From NCBI RefSeq assembly GCF_000247815.1, contig NW_004775881.1, positions 1,672,878 through 1,736,877 of the forward strand: a stretch of 64,000 nt of DNA. The letters are read 5' to 3'. Positions 63,369 to 64,000 of the stretch are shown here, one piece after another. Every line of letters starts with the position of its first letter. Position 1 is the first letter of the stretch. A program made the position numbers and the translations under genes. This DNA is from Ficedula albicollis. Taxonomy: Eukaryota; Chordata; Aves; Passeriformes; Muscicapidae. The notes under the pieces are model-generated. The model made no database searches, was not told the DNA's origin, and was given only the letters and a program-made list of their open reading frames with translations.

Positions 63369-64000
63369 TGTTATTCTACAGTAAGATAAATACAATTTCA
63401 CATGGCTACTATTATTTCAAATTTATTGTTATATATAAAATATATTTTAATTAAACTCTTTTCACTTTTTTCTGCATTATGGATGTCCTATCATTTGTAG
63501 CAAGGCATGTTATAATTTTAAATGCAAATTTCAGAGAGGTACTGAGTTAGGTGGGTATTTTCCTTGTTTCAGCCTAACACATGTTTAATATGAATATAAG
63601 GTTCAAGTAGTTTAAGACTTTAAGTATTGCAATTACTTTTCAGAGATCTTGTACAACAGCTGGTTTTGTTACTCTTCACAGCAGTCCTGAGAGACACTGT
63701 TATTCTACAGTAAGATAAATACAATTTCACATGGCTACTATTTCAAATTTATTGTTATATATAAAATATATTTTAATTAAACTCTTTTCACATTTTTCTG
63801 CATTATGAATGTCCTATCACTTGTAACAAGGTATGTTATAATTTTAAATGCAAATTTCAGAGAGGTACTGAATTAGGTGGGTATTTTCCTTGTTTCAGCC
63901 TAACACATGTTTAATATGAATATAAGGTTCAAGTAGTTTAAGACTTTAAGTATTGCAATTACTTTTCAGAGATCTTGTACAACAGCTGGTTTTGTTACTC
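63369..64000. repeat. Tandem duplication, period 329, running off the window
   Basis: TGTTATTCTACAGTAAGATA starts copies at 63369 and 63698. The second lacks three bases of an ATT triplet and has several substitutions. It continues to the last base of the window. Confidence 0.93.

Overview
The window is vertebrate nuclear DNA, almost certainly from a bird and probably a songbird. The evidence is antisense CR1 LINE fragments (the dominant avian retroposon), a solo-LTR-like element that begins TGTCCTGGTTTGG as many passerine LTRs do, and exon-intron genes whose proteins match vertebrate families nearly residue for residue. No bacterial or organellar feature is seen.

The window is the soluble guanylate cyclase (nitric oxide receptor) locus. 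GUCY1A1 (alpha-1 subunit) lies on the + strand at 2739-14675 in 8 coding exons. All exons are in frame and give about 688 residues from start to stop. About 8 kb downstream, in the same orientation, GUCY1B1 (beta-1 subunit) starts in a CpG island at 22727. Twelve coding exons can be followed to 60907, where the reading is cut off by an implausible 753-base G homopolymer. The final beta-1 exon is not found. The two proteins form one heterodimer: beta-1 carries the haem that senses NO, and the cyclase site is built between the subunits. Alpha-1 supplies the two metal-binding aspartates; beta-1 supplies the guanine-recognition and Asn/Arg residues.

Region by region: 1-1900 is a decayed antisense CR1; 2572-14728 is GUCY1A1; 14.7-22.1 kb is intergenic with small repeats; 22.2-23.6 kb is a CpG island containing the GUCY1B1 start, a 372-base poly-G run and a perfect 40-bp minisatellite; 23.1-38.5 kb is a large intron; 38.5-60.9 kb holds the remaining exons with an LTR element and a CR1 tail in intron 5; 61-64 kb holds a 535-base N gap and tandem duplications.

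Two themes deserve attention. First, alpha-1 looks intact while the 3' half of beta-1 carries oddities: an in-frame 54-bp tandem duplication in the PAS-like exon, changes at usually invariant catalytic-domain positions, and an in-frame TAG where human beta-1 has Tyr540. Second, the window is full of imperfect tandem duplications of about 40-350 bp, one of them joined by a single N, and three poly-G runs. These point to assembly artefacts, so the beta-1 defects cannot be taken as biology without raw reads. I found no convincing new biological system. The best candidates are the duplicated beta-1 segment and the hairpin-forming minisatellite beside the GUCY1B1 promoter.
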